DNA from: Dryomyza anilis
Taxonomy: Eukaryota; Arthropoda; Insecta; Diptera; Dryomyzidae
Direction of reading: 5' to 3'
Assembly (NCBI GenBank): GCA_951804985.1
Contig: OX638131.1
Span: 57,814,351-57,878,350 of the forward strand
Length of the DNA stretch: 64,000 nt
In this document: positions 11,549 through 22,759 of the stretch, one piece after another
Position numbering within the stretch: the stretch's first letter is position 1
Layout: every line of letters starts with the position of its first letter
Program-made: the position numbers and the translations under genes
The notes under the pieces: generated by a model
The model's input: the letters and a program-made list of their open reading frames with translations, nothing else
Database searches by the model: none
What the model was told of the DNA's origin: nothing

Positions 11549-11662
11549 TGTTCGTTTTTACTGTTCGGTTTATTCATGCGCAAATATACATTCTTCAACA
11601 AGAGTCATACTGTTCAACAGAGTTCTTGCTATTTTGTTTCTATATGTTGTTTTTCTATATGC

Positions 11663-11774
11663 AGCCCTAGCGCTTCAACGTGTTGCAAACACGAAGTCAG
11701 CAGCAATGTTCGATCTCGGGAACGCTGTTGTGACGCTGACTTCCTGCTTGCAACACGTTGGAGCGCTAGGGCTA
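11663..11774. repeat. Imperfect palindrome with arms of about 40 bp
   Basis: AGCCCTAGCGCTTCAACGTG... at 11663 pairs with ...CACGTTGGAGCGCTAGGGCT ending at 11774. The pairing extends over about 40 bp with a handful of mismatches, through GAAGTCAGC / GCTGACTTC, around a loop of about 30 bases. GC content is far above its surroundings. Confidence 0.7.
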
Positions 11775-11967
11775 GGTAAAATGGCCGGTTTTTTATAATT
11801 AAATTGGCTACCACAACTAAACAAATTGGTTGTGTCAATTGTATTCATTAGTTGTGTGAACTGATACGCGATGTTGCAACAATTGAATCAGTCGAATGTT
11901 GACAGAACTAATTAAATCGGTAGGCAAAAAAAGGCGGTTGCACCAAAATATTCGTTCTTTGGGTGTA

Positions 11968-12640
11968 TACAGAACTGTGATTCAATTTTGGAAATATATA
12001 AAGTTGCAAAGAAAAGTCATTTTAAAACGTTTTTATTAGGTTGCTTTCTTGTCTGTCTGTTCTGGACAAAATTTGTAATTGATTTTAAACAACCTTCGCG
12101 AAGGCTACAGACTTGAGATTTTAAATATTGCCTCGAACTGGATGACAATACAATATTATCGTTTTCTTGCCATCCGGTTCATCATGGTTCTATCGCCATG
12201 GTTCCATATTAAAGACACTTTGAAACATGGACATTTCTTCTTTTAATAATATTAGGCCTTTCGAATTCTGACAGACGAAAATCTAACTGACACAAAAAAT
12301 AAGAAATATATGAAATGAAATTAAAAATAATTTTTAATATAAAACGTTTTTAAGGTGAATTATTAGTATGATTTAAAATGAAACGTGAGGCGGTAGATGA
12401 TATAATATTTTAGATCCTTAAAGTTCATATTATAAACGTTTTATATTAAAAAATATTTTTTATTTCATATTTGTATCCAATTATGTCGCGTAATTTTATG
12501 GTGTACAAAAATATATAACTTCAAAACTAATCGGTAGATTTTGTTTATTAATTTTACGAAATATGAAAATATCAAGGTACAGTTATGCATTACAAATTGC
12601 CTTCTACTATTTCACTATAGATGTATAAAAACTTTATATT
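11968..12640. other. Unassigned AT-rich sequence
   Basis: An approximate inverted pair lies at 12310-12360 and 12425-12470: ATATAAAACGTTTTTAAGG against TAAACGTTTTATATTAAAA. It may be a decayed MITE. No coding features. Confidence 0.4.
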
Positions 12641-13250
12641 TATACCCTACACTAAGAGTGCAAGGGTATATTCAGTTTGGTACGCCGTTTGTAACACCCA
12701 GAAGGAAGCATCTCCGGTATGGAAAAGTATATATATTCTTGATCAGCATGACCTCCGTCTGTCTGTCCGTCTGTCTGTCTGTTGAAATCCCTACTACTTT
12801 TAAAATTGAAGAGCTAGATAAATGAAACTTATAACTTAGATTACTAATATATCTACGCTGTATGTGCGAAAAAATTGGAGAGATCGGTCTATTGTGATCT
12901 ATGATCCGACCACTTATGTTCAAATACCTCATATAAAATGTACATATAAAGATCAATTTTTATGTATACGTGCTTAGGTAATTTTTTTGGTCAAATATAT
13001 ATTGACATCATGCTCAAATACATGATAATAATGTTTTCCGGCGAAAAGACTTGTGGTTCACAAAAAAAAAATCGAAATTCGGTACACCTACCCATTTGTT
13101 AATATGGGTATCAAATGAATGGAAATTCTTCAGCGATTGAATGTTTGTAGTTATTTTCAGGATTCGTATACCCTGGTGACCTATATATCACTTTGAATGG
13201 TAACCACACATATGTGTAGGGTATTTATAGTCGGCTTAGACCGACTATAA
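12641..13250 (+). mobile_element. mini-me / DINE-like (Helentron-type) non-autonomous element
   Basis: It has the hallmarks of the dipteran mini-me repeats: a short (TA)n stretch, the conserved core around TTCTTGATCAGCATGAC, and then a (GTCY)n array (12751-12782). The subterminal ends ATACCCTACAC (12642) and GTGTAGGGTAT (13214) are inverted. The 3' end carries a perfect 8 bp hairpin ATAGTCGG-CTTAGA-CCGACTAT (13227-13248), the sort of terminal stem seen in Helitron-like elements. Non-coding. Confidence 0.72.
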
Positions 13251-13756
13251 TTTTGATAATCCTAACTATCATAATTACACATACTTTGAAATTTCCCATG
13301 TGATCTAACCTTCCCAACTGGTTTTTTCTTGGAATTTTTGATATTCAAAAATTTAAGAATGTCTTTTATATTTAAATATAAAATATTTTCAAATAATCTA
13401 TGTTTTTCATTTATATTTAGAAACAAATTTTCAGCTAGCTGGATGATTTTTACTAGTTTTTAATAATTTCCTCATAGATGTTGTTTTTAAAATAGTGGGG
13501 TATATTCTTATTTGTCTTGCTATTGCAAGGACTACATGGTATATTAATTCGTCAAATTATTTTGATGTATTTGTATACATATTTAATTTTGTATATATTT
13601 GTTTTTCAAGATGTTATATGCTTCTACTTTTTATTTTCCTTTTTTAACTTTTAGAAAAATGTAGTAGATTGTATAATTTTAATCAAATTAGTATTGTTTT
13701 TTTTTAAATTATTAATTTAGAATATTATTTAGTAATTAAATTAAATTAATTCCAAA
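13251..13756. other. Unassigned AT-rich sequence
   Basis: No repeat or coding signal that I can support. It directly precedes the LINE B ORF2 start. Confidence 0.4.
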
Positions 13757-14311
13757 ATGTACAAATTGTATTGCATTCCCTTCCTTAATGGGTCCTAATA
13801 TGAACCTTAGGTCAATTATTAGCGACAATAGTCACATTTATATGCTGTTAAATAATAGAAATCAATATCTTAGTCATACTAATGGCCAAAGCCTTAAACC
13901 GTCTTTAAGACAATGTAAGTTTGATGAATTTGAATGTATTCTGGGTGGTGAGTATTTGGATTTAATGGGAATTTCGGAAACATGGTTTAAACCACACGTG
14001 ACTAATCCTGCTATTTAAATTCACGGTTTTTATATTCATGGACATGGTCGTCTCAATCGTAGGGGTGGTGGCGTTTGTATTTATATCAAAAATTGTTTTA
14101 AATCAAGGGTTATAGTCACCCATTCAGACCCTAGTTGTGAAGCTTTATTTATTGAGGTAGATGATTTAAATTCTAAACTACTAGTTGGTGTCATATATAC
14201 CTCATGGCAATATTTGTTCTATGGAAGAAGTTATAGTAGATTTATGTTGTAGTTACAGTGATGTCATATTGATGGAAGACTTCAAATTGAATCTATTTAT
14301 ACCAGGGCTCG
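13757..14311 (+). pseudogene. LINE B ORF2, N-terminal endonuclease part (broken)
   Basis: It encodes the start of an APE-type endonuclease of a non-LTR retrotransposon: a segment with CKFDEFECI and LMGISETWFK (the E-T-W catalytic motif). After an in-frame stop at 14016 come GHGRLNRRGGGVCIYIKNC (the usual GGGV-I strand) and SDPSCEALFIEVDDLNSKLL. A degraded G-D-F-N region (ILMEDFKLNLF) is followed at 14312 by the GGAACC-rich insertion. Translation resumes at about 17958. It belongs with the ORF1 remnant at 9371 and the RT sections further right. Non-functional. Confidence 0.72.
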
Positions 14312-14844
14312 GGAGGCACTGGAACCGGAATAGTACCGAAACCGTTTCATGTTTATAGAATCGGAACAGTGTTTTTAAATTTTTTATGGCACCGGAACTG
14401 GAATCGTTATTTTATTTTTTATAGAATCGGAACTGGAACAGAAAACAAAAACCGGAACTGGAACCATTACTAAATTAATTATATCAGAAATTAATATATC
14501 AAAAAATAATAATTAAATAAATTTGGACAATGAATTTGGAAACAAAAACAAATATTAATTAAGTTACACATGTAGACAATGGCATTTTAAAAATGTTGAG
14601 TTTGCAAATTTTCTTTATACATACTGATTATCATACAAAATATGTTTTGTATTTTTGACAAATATTTCATTCACTTATTTCTCAAAAGATGTATATTATA
14701 ATTAATCTTGACGGTACTTACATTTAAGATCGTGTCCCCGCGAGGAAACTTAAATACTATTATGAAACCATGCGACTTTATAAAAGTCAATTCTCATATA
14801 ATGCATATACATATGCTTAGTATATTAGTTAGTTTATTTAGCCC

Positions 14845-15960
14845 CTTATCATCCTAGGTAGGAATTCCCAGGCTACAACAAAAGTGCCAGGCTTGTTACA
14901 AGCTTGACTACCAAGGCTTGCTATATCGGGCCAGACACAAAGCTAGCATAATCGTTAGTCACAGACTCCACACAAGCCTTGATATATCAAGCTAGACACA
15001 AGCCTGGCACATTTGTCATTCCCAGATTTCAAACAAGGCTCGTTAGTTTAGATTAGACACAAGCCTGGGACAAGCGTCACTCCTAGACTTTACACAGGCC
15101 TTGTTTATGTTGGACACAAGCCTGGCAAAATTTTCATTCTCGGACTCCACACAGGCCTCGGTATACCAACATTGACACAAGGCTGACACAATATTTACCC
15201 ACATATAAAAATTGTCAAATTATCTATACCGCATATGCTGAAGGAAATTCAAAATTCCGTCTCGGCAACTTTTCGTCCCATGCCTAGTAATGCCTGTGTA
15301 CCGACTTTAACTTGAGTAAATTAAAGTTTACTATGGTGACATTTATGTGTTGTTTCCATGTTAAAGAACACTTATCTGATGAAAAAAAATGTTTGTTGAC
15401 TATTTTTTAAACGTAAAAAAATATATTATTTGAAGTTGTCTGAACAAGAAGTCTGTAAATTAACTTAAGCATTACTGTTAAATTGGTTGTTAACCTCTTA
15501 CATATTTATTTATCTACAGACTCAATTCTCAAGTGTAATGACATGAATAATGAATGCAATACCCATGACAAATTATGTCCAATAGCCTGAATCTTCAGGC
15601 GTATCACAAGGATTTTCGCAAGTCTGGGGCATAGGTCCTGTACAAGACTGAGGCACAAGCTTTGGTACAAGCCTGGGACACAAGCTTTGGTACAATCCTG
15701 AATATCAGTCTTGTAACATAGTTATCATTCCAGCCTTGACACAGTCGTGGCACAGGCCTAAACACAGTGTTGGCACAAGACTGAGAATTAAGTCTGGCAC
15801 AAAATTTGTTAACGAGTCTGGATACAAGTCTGGAATACAGGCTTGTAACATAGTTATCATTCCAGTCTTGACACAGTCTTGGAACGAACTTGGATAACAG
15901 CGTTGGCACAGGCCTGAGTAGCATTGGCATGTGCCGATAGTTAATTCCTACTTGGGTAAT
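14845..15960. repeat. Degenerate minisatellite of ACAAGCCTGG-like units, possibly a MITE
   Basis: Two tracts, 14870-15200 and 15600-15940, are built from words such as GACACAAGCCTGGCACAA and its divergent forms (ACAAGTCTGG, CACAGGCCT). The first tract has a higher-order period of about 80 bases; in the second, GTAACATAGTTATCATTCCAG recurs (15714, 15848). The outer ends share an inverted AGGTAGGAATT / AATTCCTACTT. The 108-codon ORF on the minus strand at 15604-15930 is only this repeat read through. Confidence 0.62.
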
Positions 15961-16578
15961 ACCTAAATCTACATGTTCTGGTTATATTTTATATATTAAG
16001 TGGTAATGAATTCCAGATTCGAATTGCGAATTGTAGATAGTTAAATTTTGGCAAAATAAAATTGAGGCATCTATTTAAAACGCAAAGACGTAGCTTATCA
16101 GAAAGATATAATGGAGTTTTGGAATATAACAACTTTTGCAGAAATATGCAGTTACTTATATCCAGATAGTTTGTAATGCAACAAACTAAAATGCACTTAT
16201 TTACATCTTTGACATGTGAAAACGTCTCAAGGGAAAAACGTATCGCGTCACATTATTAAAATCCCCTCTTAGCAGGTCAGGAGTAATAGCATTTAAAAAT
16301 GTTAGGTTGTATGGGACGTGCCACACCCTTTTCTCAAATCTATCCGTAGTGGCTATATAAACGAATCATCATTATTAAAATACAATTCCCATGGGTGGTG
16401 CACTTAATGCATTCTCATACAAAATGCAAATTTCGATTTTTCAGATTTTCCGGTTTTTCCATGGGAGTTTTCCGAATTCCCAGTATTGAGACGAATAAAA
16501 TAAAAAAGAATCTTCCAAATCAGTCGATCCGTTCTCATGTTTTTGCTAGACTAATGCATGGCAATTAATTTTTATATA
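15961..16578. other. Unassigned sequence inside the composite insertion
   Basis: No ORF or repeat that I can support. A slightly GC-richer patch lies at 16220-16350. Confidence 0.4.
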
Positions 16579-17391
16579 CACACTAAGAAGACAAAGATCA
16601 CAGCCCTGAATATCAAGATATTTACAAATTATTTAGATCGTCTTTGAGACAATCATCTCTCAAACGTCCGACAAATACGAAAAATATTGCTGACAACCAT
16701 CTTTCAAATTTACGATTATCGATTACGATTATAGCAACCATCAAATAAACATCTTACAAATATGAAGATAGTTGTAATATTTGGAAAAGGTACTTTTTTA
16801 TTGAATTAAAATAAAATTAATCAAATGTATTTTTATTTATCTAGAATTAAAACAGTATCCTGTTTATACATCGCCATCTTCTTTATAAATCCTTTGAAGG
16901 TAAAATTGTACAACGACTTGAGACTTCTTCGCGGAAGAACCAAGTCCGTCCGGCAATGCTGTCATCTAAATAAACTCTGAAAAGAAATAATTTTTCCATC
17001 ACTTGTTGATAATTTCAATCTCAGGAAATTTTATTTTCACTTTTACCATTAAAATGTAATATTTGAGTTGACACTTTTTTACACCATTGGATTTACTTAA
17101 TTATTGTGGATAAATCGAGCATAAAGAAAAAGTACGCCATTTTCCTTTTTCTAGCAGTCAAATGTCAAAATACCTCAAAAGTTTTGCTGCAAATGTCCAA
17201 GAACTCAGGATGTTTGCTATAAGTAAACTGTAAATATCTCAATTTTCTTTATACGTCGTATTTAAAAAATATTAATAGTTTTTCTGCAACTTTATTGAAA
17301 TTTATGAGATGTTTGAATATTTGCTATAAGGCGTAAATTTAAACAGATAGTTGCAGCAAGACTTTCATAAACATCTTGTTTTCTTAGTGCA
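16579..17391. mobile_element. TA-flanked MITE with CACTAAGAAAACA ends
   Basis: The left end is CACACTAAGAAGACAAAGAT after TA (16577). The right end on the minus strand is TGCACTAAGAAAACAAGAT, before TA (17392). A related, decayed copy lies at about 4670-5460. It is 813 bp and non-coding. Confidence 0.6.
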
Positions 17392-17957
17392 TAGATAGAT
17401 TTGTATATAAATTTCATTATGTTTTTACGTAAAAATAAAAAAAAATGTTTTGGAATACCCTAACCCGCAACTATTATTATATTATATTAAAACGCATACA
17501 TATTGCTACGTATTGTTTCTCATATTGTTGTTTATTGTTTTTGCTATTGTACTGTATGTAATTTGGGACCATAATTTGTTCAATGCATGCATAAACCCCG
17601 AGCTCATGTAGAAAATTTCTATGCTAAACTGTTCACTGTCTTTTGTTAAGCGAGCTAAACAACATCATTTTAAAATTTATAACGTGTTTAGAAAAGTCTA
17701 ATAAAGAATTTAAGTACAGTCCACATATTTTGATTATTGTTTTTTTTGTACCAATTAGTCTTAACCAAAAATATTTATATTTTTAATGCGTTTTTAGGCT
17801 TGTTTGTGGAACCGGAACTGGAATCGTTATTTTATTTTTTATAGAACCGGAACCGGAACTGAAACCGAAATAAAAAATAATTTAATAACCGGAACCATTT
17901 TTTTATTTTTTATAGAACCGGAACTGGAACCGCAGAAAATATAATTTCGGTTCCTAG

Positions 17958-18434
17958 CCCTACAAAGCCAATAACATGCGTGAACTATGTGAAAAAGTTA
18001 ATATGGAGAATGTTCACAAATCGTTGGCCACACACTTTGATATTCGTACACGCTCTGTATCCCTCATAAATTATTTTTTACTTAGTGACATATCTAAACT
18101 AAAGTTTTCAAGTCAATATCAATGCCCTAATATTTCGCATCATGCTTTTACTTATATTTTTATGAATTTGGATCTCACGTGTGCCGAAACTGTTGTGGAA
18201 TATCGAAACTACAACAAAATAAATATGCCTAAACTGCTTGAGAAAATAAGGACAGCCAATTTTAATATATTTTATGAGTCCAACGATGTCAACATTTAAT
18301 AGGAAATGTAAATATGATTTTAAATTACCTTTTTTTCAACAGTTCCGATTTCTAAACGAGTGTTAAAGGGTGATAAAAATAAAAATATGCTTAATACAAA
18401 AGAGGTAATGGAAGCCAAAATTTTTAGAGACTTA
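17958..18434 (+). pseudogene. LINE B ORF2, end of endonuclease domain (unit 1)
   Basis: Open from 17976 to 18297 (MRELCEKVNMENVHKSLATH...). It carries the segment between endonuclease and reverse transcriptase, with the usual SLINYFLLSDISKL strand in place of the S-D-H region. A stop at 18298 and the MITE at 18435 interrupt it. Related copies: 22420-22530 plus 27007-27339, 30539-30649 plus 35106-35438, and 38431-38877. Confidence 0.6.
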
Positions 18435-18700
18435 AGCTAGAATCACACGATTGATGCAAGGCATCAACAATCAACACAATTTTGTCGAATATCAATAAAT
18501 GAGGGGAAATTTCCTGTTGTCGCAATTTTGTATCAATTTAAAATTTTTATTGTTGTGTCAGTTTCAATACAAAAATTTAAAAAGCATCAAACAAATTGCG
18601 TCAATTTTTGTTGACGACTCGAGCATCAACAACATACATCAATTTTTGAATTGATGCAAACTGAAATTGATACAATTTAGTCAATCGTGTGATTCGAGCT
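18435..18700. mobile_element. TTA-flanked MITE, 266 bp, in LINE B (unit 1)
   Basis: The ends AAGCTAGAATCACACGATTG and, on the minus strand, AGCTCGAATCACACGATTG are inverted and flanked by TTA (18432-18434 and 18701-18703). Removing the MITE and one TTA restores an uninterrupted LINE frame (...KIFRDL + AYRAFLENK...), so the empty site is directly inferable. Type: 3 bp TTA duplication, harbinger-like. The interior repeats ATCAACAA and CATCAATT words. Confidence 0.8.
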
Positions 18701-21206
18701 TTAGCATATAGAGCGTTTCTTGAAAACAAGTGTAACTCAACTTGGAATACTTACTGCAAATATCGTAACAAAGTCAAAACAACTATAAGAAAGTTGAAAA
18801 TAATTTTTGGAAGTCGGAGATTCAACGATATTGACAACAAACAAATTTGGAATGTTCTCAATAGTGCTGGGTGGGTGTAAAGAGTCTGCAGTGCCTAATG
18901 ATGGAGTTGACGCTAATCAATTAAATAATTTTTTATTGCTTCTCAATCTTTATCTTCTCATGAAGCCTGTTCAAATTTTTAATCACGTGAGAACGATTTT
19001 TCATTTGTAAATATATCTGCTGATGAATTTTATCTAGCGGTGTGCAGTATAAAATCTAATTCCGTTGGTTTTGACGACATTCCTATAAAACTTATTAAAT
19101 TGATATATTTCTACATAGAAAATCACTTGTTGCATTTGTTCAATCCCATATTAATGACTTCGAACTTTCTACTTGCTTGGATATTAGCTAAAGTATTTCC
19201 CATAAAAAAAAATGGTAATTCAAATGACCTGACTAATTTTAGGCCGATAAGCGTACTACCATGCCTTTCGATGGTATTAGAAAAATGTTACAATCTCAAA
19301 TAAATAATTATTTAAATGACAATAGTTTGTTAGGTATATGCCACTCTGGTTATAGATTAAAAAGCATCAAACAAATTGCGTCAATTTTTGTTGACGACTC
19401 GAGCATCAACAACATACATCAATTTTTGAATTGATGCAAACTGAAATTGATACAATTTAGTCAATCGTGTGATTCGAGCTTTAGCATATAGAGCGTTTCT
19501 TGAAAACAAGTGTAACTCAACTTGGAATACTTACTGCAAATATCGTAACAAAGTCAAAACAACTATAAGAAAGTTGAAAATAATTTTTGGAAGTCGGAGA
19601 TTCAACGATATTGACAACAAACAAATTTGGATTGTTCTCAATAGTGCTGGGTGGGTGTAAAGAGTCTGCAGTGCCTAATGATGGAGTTGACGCTAATCAA
19701 TTAAATAATTTTTTATTGCTTCTCAATCTTTATCTTCTCATGAAGCCTGTTCAAATTTTTAATCACGTGAGAACGATTTTTCATTTGTAAATATATCTGC
19801 TGATGAATTTTATCTAGCGGTGTGCAGTATAAAATCTAATTCCGTTGGTTTTGACGACATTCCTATAAAACTTATTAAATTGATATATTTCTACATAGAA
19901 AATCACTTGTTGCATTTGTTCAATCCCATATTAATGACTTCGAACTTTCTACTTGCTTGGATATTAGCTAAAGTATTTCCCATAAAAAAAAATGGTAATT
20001 CAAATGACCTGACTAATTTTAGGCCGATAAGCGTACTACCATGCCTTTCGATGGTATTAGAAAAATGTTACAATCTCAAATAAATAATTATTTAAATGAC
20101 AATAGTTTGTTAGGTATATGCCACTCTGGTTATAGATTTGGATTTAGCACGACATCATTAATCTTATCTCTGACGGAAAAAGCAGAGAATATATAAATGC
20201 AAAGAAGTTGTGTATTGCTATTGATCTCACCAAAGCATTCGACTCTATCAATTATAATCTGCTTATTAATAAGCTTAAATATAAATTCTAGTTTTCTGCG
20301 AGTGCGTGTAAACTAATTTTTTCCTTTCTGACAGAGCGTGAGCAAATTGTTTTATGTGCCAAAAATCTATCGAATAAGTTAAGTTGTGTCAGTGGTGTTC
20401 CTCAAGGATCTGTCTTGAGACCGCTTCTATTTATGATGTTCATTAACGATTTAATTAACTCTCTTAACATAAACGAATCACAAATCTTTATATTACTGAT
20501 GATGTCAATATATTATTTTCTGCTGACCAAGATTTTGTTGATGTACTGCAAGCCAATATTATCTATTGTTTATCTAATCTTCTTGGTAAAGTTTGAATAA
20601 ATTATATGTCAATCCAACCAAAACTAAGGCAATTGCATTTAATTTCCCTGCAAATATTTCACCACCCTCTACATTTTTTGGGAACGAACAAATTCAATTT
20701 GTTACCAACATGAGATGTCTGGGGGTTATTATTAACAATGATCTTAGTTTTCGTAAGCATATTGCCAATGTTTCGTCCAGAGTCTCTTTTACGCAGAGTT
20801 GCTCAAGCTCTACTCATATTTATTATAACATACCGTTTAGAGGTTTACTCAAAAACAAATAAAATTAATATTTAACAGAATACTTAAATATGTCTATACA
20901 CGCGATCATGTTAGCGCATACGAGAAAATGTTTTTAAATTACACATTCCTTTCTTATATTAGATTAAGGCTGTTAATTCTTTTTTATGAACTTGTTATTT
21001 CTCAGAATCCTCCATATTTATTTGAAATGTTTAAGTTTCCACATTCAAGTAGTTGTACTCAACTTCTAATTCCTATAAACAGAAACTCGACTTATGAGAG
21101 ATCATTTCTTGTTAGGGTGTCAAGACCATGTAATCCTCTTCCTAAGGAAATAAAAAGGGTTTTTCTATCCTTTAATAAATACAAGGACTCTACTCGAAAT
21201 ATGTAA
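18701..21206 (+). pseudogene. LINE B reverse transcriptase and C-terminus (unit 1)
   Basis: RT blocks can be followed across frames: AYRAFLENKCNSTW (before RT); SVGFDDIPIKLIK and LTNFRPISVLPCLSMVLEK (RT 1-2); AIDLTKAFDSINYN with the first catalytic Asp; SGVPQGSVLRPLLF; then ITDDVN in place of the Y-A-D-D motif; then VNPTKTKAIAFNFP and MRCLGVIINNDLSF. The C-terminal segment 20928-21206 ends in VRVSRPCNPLPKEIKRVFLS, the RLWNxLP-type tail. Several stops and frame changes make it inactive. A 780 bp tandem duplication (18576-19355 repeated as 19356-20135) doubles the first RT blocks in this unit only. Confidence 0.78.
19356..20135. repeat. 780 bp tandem duplication inside unit 1
   Basis: Starts at TTAAAAAGCATCAAAC inside the MITE and repeats everything to CACTCTGGTTATAGA with almost no changes; one visible difference is GGAATGTTC against GGATTGTTC. 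The offset is exactly 780. The other units lack it. Confidence 0.92.
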
Positions 21207-22040
21207 CCATGTAATCATATATGGCCTTTGAAGGCTCGATTATTAATAAAGTACAAACAAATGAAATAATACAATTCAGAAAGAATTGTATGTAAAATTT
21301 TAATTTTTCGGCCACGGCGGACTTTCATGTAGAAATGCCCATGTTGATTTGAAAACAAGTATGAATAATTATGTTATACATAACGGCACGACCGGAAACG
21401 TTTTATTATTAATTGTATTTAAAACAAAATCTATTCACACATTGCAGTATGTATTTTTTTTACATAGTAACCAACGCACAGTGCTGCGCCCAAACGCTCT
21501 TAAATCGGGTGAATTCCAGTATTTTCGGAACCAATAAACCGATTTTAAAAAGTGTTTTACAGAGAGAAGTTATGTTTTAAAATTGGAGTTTGTGTCTATA
21601 ATGATAATGGAGATAAATATCAGTAAAGTTGAGATTTTGTTCATGGACAATTTTTCAAAAATTGTAAAAAAATCCATAAATTTCCGATTTTTAAAATTCT
21701 TTTATTAATGAAAAGCTTACATTGAGATCTAAAGAAAATATGCTTACTTATGAAAATATCTTGTTTAGTTTTAAAGATATAGATGTGAACATGAATTTTT
21801 GTTTTCACTTTTGAAGACTTTACTTGACATATTCATACATAGATTGTACATTTTATCATATAATTAAGTATTTGTATACTTTTATAAACATTTAACACTT
21901 AAATCATAAATTGAAACCCTTTTTTAATATCTCTTGTTTAGTAAATATAAAATTGTAAAGTCGACATTTTTTTTGTTTTCCATTTTTTTTTTTATTTTTT
22001 TTTTTTTTTGGAAAATTAGACTTATACGTAAATCTTCGTA
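21207..22040 (+). other. LINE B 3' UTR (unit 1)
   Basis: Contains AATAAA (in TTATTAATAAAGTAC) soon after the stop, then about 750 bp also found, inverted, next to a LINE C-terminal fragment at 45445-45790. That links this sequence to the LINE family's 3' UTR. It closes with a T-rich tract. Counterparts in the other units: 29326-30159, 37425-38093 (truncated) and 40867-41618. Confidence 0.55.
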
Positions 22041-22530
22041 ATAAACCCCGAGCTCATGTAGAAAATTTCTATGCTAAACTGTTCATTGTCTTTTGTTAAG
22101 CGAGCTAAACAACATCATTTTAAAATTTATAACGTGTTTAGAAAAGTCTAATAAAGAATTTAAGTACAGTCCACATATTTTGATTATTGTTTTTTTTTGT
22201 ACCAATTAGTCTTAACCAAAAATATTTATATTTTTAATGCGTTTTTAGGCTTGTTTGTGGAACCGGAACTGGAATCGTTATTTTATTTTTTATAGAACCG
22301 GAACCGGAACTGAAACCGAAATAAAAAATAATTTAATAACCGGAACCATTTTTTTATAGAACCGGAACTGGAACCGCAGAGAATATAATTTCGGTTCCTA
22401 GCCCTACAAAGCCAATAACATGCGTGAACTATGTGAAAAAGTTAATATGGAGAATGTTCACAAATCGTTGGCCACACACTTTGATATTCGTACACGCTCT
22501 GTATCCCTCATAAATTATTTTTTACTTAGT

Positions 22531-22544
22531 ACATATCTAAACTA
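22531..22544. repeat. Target-site duplication of LINE C, left copy (unit 2)
   Basis: ACATATCTAAACTA, identical to 26993-27006 on the other side of LINE C. The same pair in unit 3 is 30650-30663 and 35092-35105. Unit 1 shows the empty site once, at about 18089. Confidence 0.85.
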
Positions 22545-22759
22545 ATATATACTATATAATAATCGAGTTTTAGCTAATACAGCTAGCTTCACAGCATAAT
22601 GCTGGAAAATATTTACCCACTAAATTAGTTGGGCTCGTGAACAACACATGCATTTGTTACATTATTGTTTTAGTCTACATTTGAGTTGATTTTTTGACAA
22701 ATTTATATTATAATGTGGACAATTATTAACTAAATTACATATTCTATTGAAGGGTGAAG

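Larger units (their letters stand above)
11016..11967. mobile_element. Candidate TA-flanked DNA element with internal promoter-like module
   Basis: The left end TACACACAAAAAAAT and the right end (minus strand TACACCCAAAGAACG) form weak terminal inverted repeats next to TA. Between them, degenerate CAACnAATnnATTTG words appear on both strands, along with a pair of direct repeats and a long imperfect palindrome. No transposase is seen. The boundaries are tentative. Confidence 0.35.
14312..17957. mobile_element. GGAACC-rich composite insertion in the LINE B endonuclease
   Basis: It starts CAGGGCTCGGGA and ends ...GGTTCCTAGCCCTA. The outer bases are inverted (AGGGCTcGG / AGGGCTaGG), as in hAT-type MITEs, but I found no matching 8 bp duplication. 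The segment GGAACTGGAATCGTTATTTT occurs in direct orientation at both ends (about 14389 and 17817), so a small GGAACC MITE was probably expanded or interrupted by the 3.3 kb between. Everything from 17591 to its 3' end is copied in the tandem array. Confidence 0.5.
17591..22040. repeat. Tandem segmental array, unit 1
   Basis: Begins ATAAACCCCGAGCTCATGTA and ends ...AAATCTTCGTA, where unit 2 begins with the same ATAAACCCC. Contents in order: a 220 bp leader, GGAACC repeats, the LINE B endonuclease end, a TTA-flanked MITE, the LINE B reverse transcriptase (with a private 780 bp internal duplication), the LINE B 3' UTR and a poly-T-rich end. It lacks the LINE C insertion. Confidence 0.88.

Noticed and set aside
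15604..15930. 108-codon minus-strand ORF
   Set aside because: It is a read-through of the ACAAGCCTGG minisatellite and has no domain signature.
14870..15940. CRISPR-like array
   Set aside because: Units are degenerate and contiguous, without constant repeats and unique spacers, in a eukaryotic intron.
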